Assembly (NCBI RefSeq): GCF_027744825.2
Contig: NC_071334.1
Location: 59,525,437-59,589,436, forward strand
Source: Synchiropus splendidus
Lineage: Eukaryota > Chordata > Actinopteri > Syngnathiformes > Callionymidae
Reading direction: 5' to 3'
DNA: 64,000 nt
Part shown: positions 60,728 through 64,000 of the stretch, piece after piece
How the letters are laid out: every line of letters starts with the position of its first letter
How positions within the stretch are numbered: position 1 is the first letter of the stretch
The notes under the pieces: model-generated
What the model saw: only the letters and a program-made list of their open reading frames with translations
What the model was told of the DNA's origin: nothing
The model's database searches: none
Made by a program: the position numbers and the translations under genes

Positions 60728-63700
60728 GTAAGATTTCCAGATGCAGCTTTGTCTGGTCGACACACTTATTTAAGCCTTTCAGTTGATTTTGGCCACATGT
60801 AAGTTGTGGGTTGTAACACATTCTTATGTCTGACGCTAAAGCAAGACCAGATGTGGTTATGGCATGTCTGCTTCTTATAGGACGCTACTACATTGATGGA
60901 TGTGTCTGTTGTCCTCAGATAAACTGAGGGTGATGACTCATGGACCGTCTCACAATTTAAACTTCAAGTTACCGTATTTGGGAGTCGGCTCTTTTTTAAC
61001 TTCACCCACTTTAGACAAAAATCCCAAAATAGATTTCTAATTTTGTGACACCACATGTGACTCATAAAACACACATTACAGCTGTTCACATTCACTGAAG
61101 AAGCTCTGAAGAACCATGGACTTTGGCCTTACAGGGATTCTCAACATGTTTTCTCAATAGTTAATAAAATACTGAGTCTAAGGTTCTACAGTGGCCTCAT
61201 GAGTAAATACAGAAAAGAGTTTCAGTGAGTCGAGAAGGTGGGTCTGAACAAGAAAGTGATGTGATTCTGTCTGGGTTTCCTTCTTCTGTGTTTGAGGGTG
61301 GAGCTTCCTGATTCACAGGCTGTGTTGTCACTAAGTCCTACAGAAGAAGCATTAGATCATTGGTGGTATAATACAGAACAAGTGTGCTGGGGCATCTCCC
61401 GTTTGCCCAGTAGAGGGTTGATCATCGGTGTACCGCAGGTCGGTGGTGTTATGCCAGAAGTCTGCAGGATGGAGAGTGAAAGCTAAGTGATCCAGGGGCC
61501 CACGTTCTGTATAACATTGCTCGTCCTCGCAGAGTCCTCCGGATGAGGAAGTCCAGGATTACGATGATCAGGAACTCCACGTGCAGACAGTCATGCTGGT
61601 CTGAGCAATCAAGCCACGTGGTCTGTACGGATGATGGGGTCCTGAAGTCCTGAAAGCCATATTCCAAAGTCTTTTAATAACCAAGCAGAGCAGACGATGC
61701 TTGAGGTCGATGTGGGATCAGCCATTCAAGTCTCCCTCCACCTCTGTGAAATCCTGGCTTGAATGCGACTCTGTGCCGCAGCAGCTACTGTAGCTTATCG
61801 TGTGAGCAGAAACAACATTAGCATCATACGGGTCGCGAGCGGCGGGATAACATTTGATCCTGGAGAAACAGAGCGGGAGTGAATGGTCAAAGAGAGAGCA
61901 GTATGCTGGCCTGACCACAGTGATTGTGGAGAGAATTTATGTGAGTCACTTCATTCAGCTGCCGTTGAATAGACCTTTTGTCTGGTGCTTTAGCCGATAT
62001 TGCAGTCTGCGGGTACTTTTTTTGTTTATATCCAAAAGCAATTGAGACCACAAAAGCAACTTGACGGCTGCACTGTCATGTGTTAATGGGCTGTCAGAGA
62101 CGGAGCGCGGTCATCTGAGGCGAGCACACGCTGCTTGCTGAAGTTCTCATGCATTTGTCAAGTCTTTCAATCCATAGACTGTTTACAACATGTATGCAGC
62201 AGCAACTGCTGCGTTAAACATGAACAGATGATGATGATCTCCTGTCACTAAGATGTCATTTGACCATGTGCAGGAGTCTTTTTGTCCATTTAAATGTTTC
62301 ACTGATACTGGTATTCATGGAAGACTCATCCTGGACACAGATTCAAGTCACGTGGACCGGTGATAGGCGCCACATCTATGTGTGTGTGTGGGGGTGTGTG
62401 CTTGTGCGTCTTCGACTACATTTCTAGAAGAGGTGTGGTATCTATATTTACCTCCAATGGGATGCCATCCCAGAATATCTTGTAATCTGTGCTCCCAGAG
62501 ACTTCTCCGGTGCTAGTTGATGGGATGGGACAGATAAACACGCAGAGCTGTGTTTGCTCGTGTGCTGCGTTCACATGCACATAGTTCCCTGACCAGCCCG
62601 AGACTGCTGGGATGGAAAGAAAGAGATGCGAACAGTAGCGTTTTGCTTTGCTTAGCATCCCTTCGCATTCAGCATGAATGACCACTAATAACACAAACTC
62701 CAGTCACTACAGTCTCATGCAAGTTTATTTATTTGATGACTGTCCAGCTTACTGATCAATTCAATTGGAAACACTAAAATAAATACATGTCGCATAAAAC
62801 CATTTTCAAAACCCAGTTGTATCAAATCATTTTGTTGGTGATACTCTTAGATTTAATAGCGGCTTTGCAGAGACTGCGAGTCATCAATTTAAACACCCCG
62901 AGGGCAGGAGGTTGCTGTTTTTGCAGATGCTGTGTGTGGGAAGTGGCAACTTTTGTAAACAATCCTGCTGCACCAGGCACCTAATGCCTGACTAAGGTGT
63001 CATTAAAAAAACAAAGATCTAGGTGATATATTGCTTTATTTCTTCTTTGAGTACGTTTTCTGGTGAAGTAGCTGTATGCACTCAGTTCAAAAGGTCTCAG
63101 TTCAATAAAATGCTTTAAAATGTAAATTATAGAGATACAAAAAAGGTGCAATGCTATTACAGCAGCATATTGCTAAAAAGATGCTGTGATTTTACACTGT
63201 ATGAAGGCAGAGTGGAAGTGTATTGCCTACCAAAACTAACTATTTCACTTGGTCCGAGAAATGTATCCTGATGTCGTGGAACGTGTCTGTGTGAGTGGGA
63301 GAAAGTGCTCAATAAAGGCTGCAATTTTGTATAAACCAGGATTTCTATAAAAACGACAGCTGCTTCCTCCTGTAAACATTCCCAAATTAGGCTACACCGG
63401 CCTCAGCTAAGCACACGGTAGCCCAGAGATCAATCACGTCGGTCTTACTTTTACGACTTGTGCACTAATATCATGAGCTCTATTGGACACTTTCATTTAA
63501 ACAGCAGATGATTGAGACAAAGCAACAGCTCTGCGGGACACTTGCATCACTTCTCACACAAAAAACCCTGTCAAGCAAAAGTATTTTTGACTTGGAAAAA
63601 TTCAGGAATAGCAGATAAATTAAGCAGAACAATGGAGCCTTCAGGGTGACTGTGTAACTATCTAGATGGAAAACATATTGAGGGAAAACAGAACACAAAG

Positions 63701-64000
63701 CGGAGCAGACAGTCAAATCTTTGTGTGGAGCCGTGAGCCGGCCTGTTGTTGACCTTCAACTGGAAATCACATAAAGTGAAGAAAACAGAGCAACAGTGCG
63801 ATCTTTGTACAGGTTATATACACAAGCGCTCGCTGCCTGTGGGGCACTGACAGGGAGAAGAAAAAGAGCAACGGCAAACAGCAGAAGTTTGCCTGGTATT
63901 TTGCTCCTTGTGTGACTAAACACAAAGCAGAGTGATGAAGAAAGAACCGCTTTGTGTTTACCCGTGGCTTTTTAAGGACCGGCGGATGGAATGGTGTGGC
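60728..64000 (+). other. PALM2 intron 3 (partial)
   Basis: No fourth PALM2 exon is recognisable. A splice-bounded coding-looking stretch on the minus strand at 62452-62512 is treated under findings. (TG)n-rich sequence occurs at 62380-62400. Nothing else is supported. Confidence 0.5.

Noticed and set aside
1..64000. tRNA genes, snRNA genes, CRISPR arrays, bacterial-type operons
   Set aside because: No intact A/B-box pair with a foldable cloverleaf, no snRNA start, and no spaced direct repeats were seen. The sequence is clearly eukaryotic.

Overview
The window is vertebrate, almost certainly ray-finned fish. Coding sequence is very sparse: short exons with GT/AG splice sites sit in multi-kilobase introns. 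The interspersed repeats are typical of teleosts: a Rex3-type RTE LINE, a second RTE-clade LINE, an L2-like LINE, a Tc1-like transposon, and long (AC)n, (AT)n and (CTCCT)n arrays. There are no operons, ribosome binding sites or CRISPR arrays. Most long open frames are chance or lie in repeats.

Two host genes are recognisable, transcribed away from each other. On the left, on the minus strand, is the 5' end of a phospholipid phosphatase-related gene of the PLPPR1 (PRG-3) type. It has one 20-codon first coding exon (2003-2062) inside a splice-bounded exon, and a plausible non-coding first exon with TATA/CArG and GC boxes about 15 kb upstream (about 17069-17302). On the right, on the plus strand, is the 5' half of a paralemmin gene closest to PALM2. 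Its coding exons are 48232-48282, 56456-56536 and 60606-60727, and they encode the conserved N-terminal coiled-coil module. A possible extra first coding exon lies at 39589-39632 and would splice in frame to the first of these.

Layout: 1-2002, PLPPR1 intron; 2003-2109, first coding exon; 2110-17068, large 5' intron carrying a possible DNA-transposon end (about 5.65 kb), a dead Tc1 copy (7.8-8.5 kb) and a dead Rex3 copy (12.7-14.6 kb); 17.07-17.30 kb, putative promoter and exon 1; 17.3-39.4 kb, intergenic, with a MITE, an (AC)33 array, a 0.5 kb CTCCT array and an RTE LINE carrying an L2-like LINE inserted antisense; 39.4-48.2 kb, putative alternative first exon and upstream region of PALM2, with a second, collapsed MITE copy and LINE tails; 48.2-64 kb, PALM2 exons and introns, with an (AT)44 array, SINE/LINE tails and an 18S rRNA-like fragment.

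The most notable points are: the head-to-head PLPPR1-PALM2 linkage, which mirrors PLPPR/PALM linkage in the paralogous human regions; four RFX X-box-like palindromes in the shared flank; two identical CArG/TATA decamers, one upstream of each gene; a MITE family seen in two length forms; and an 18S rRNA 5'-end relic inside a PALM2 intron. I see no clearly new protein-coding system. All coordinates and identities come from reading by eye, without database searches.
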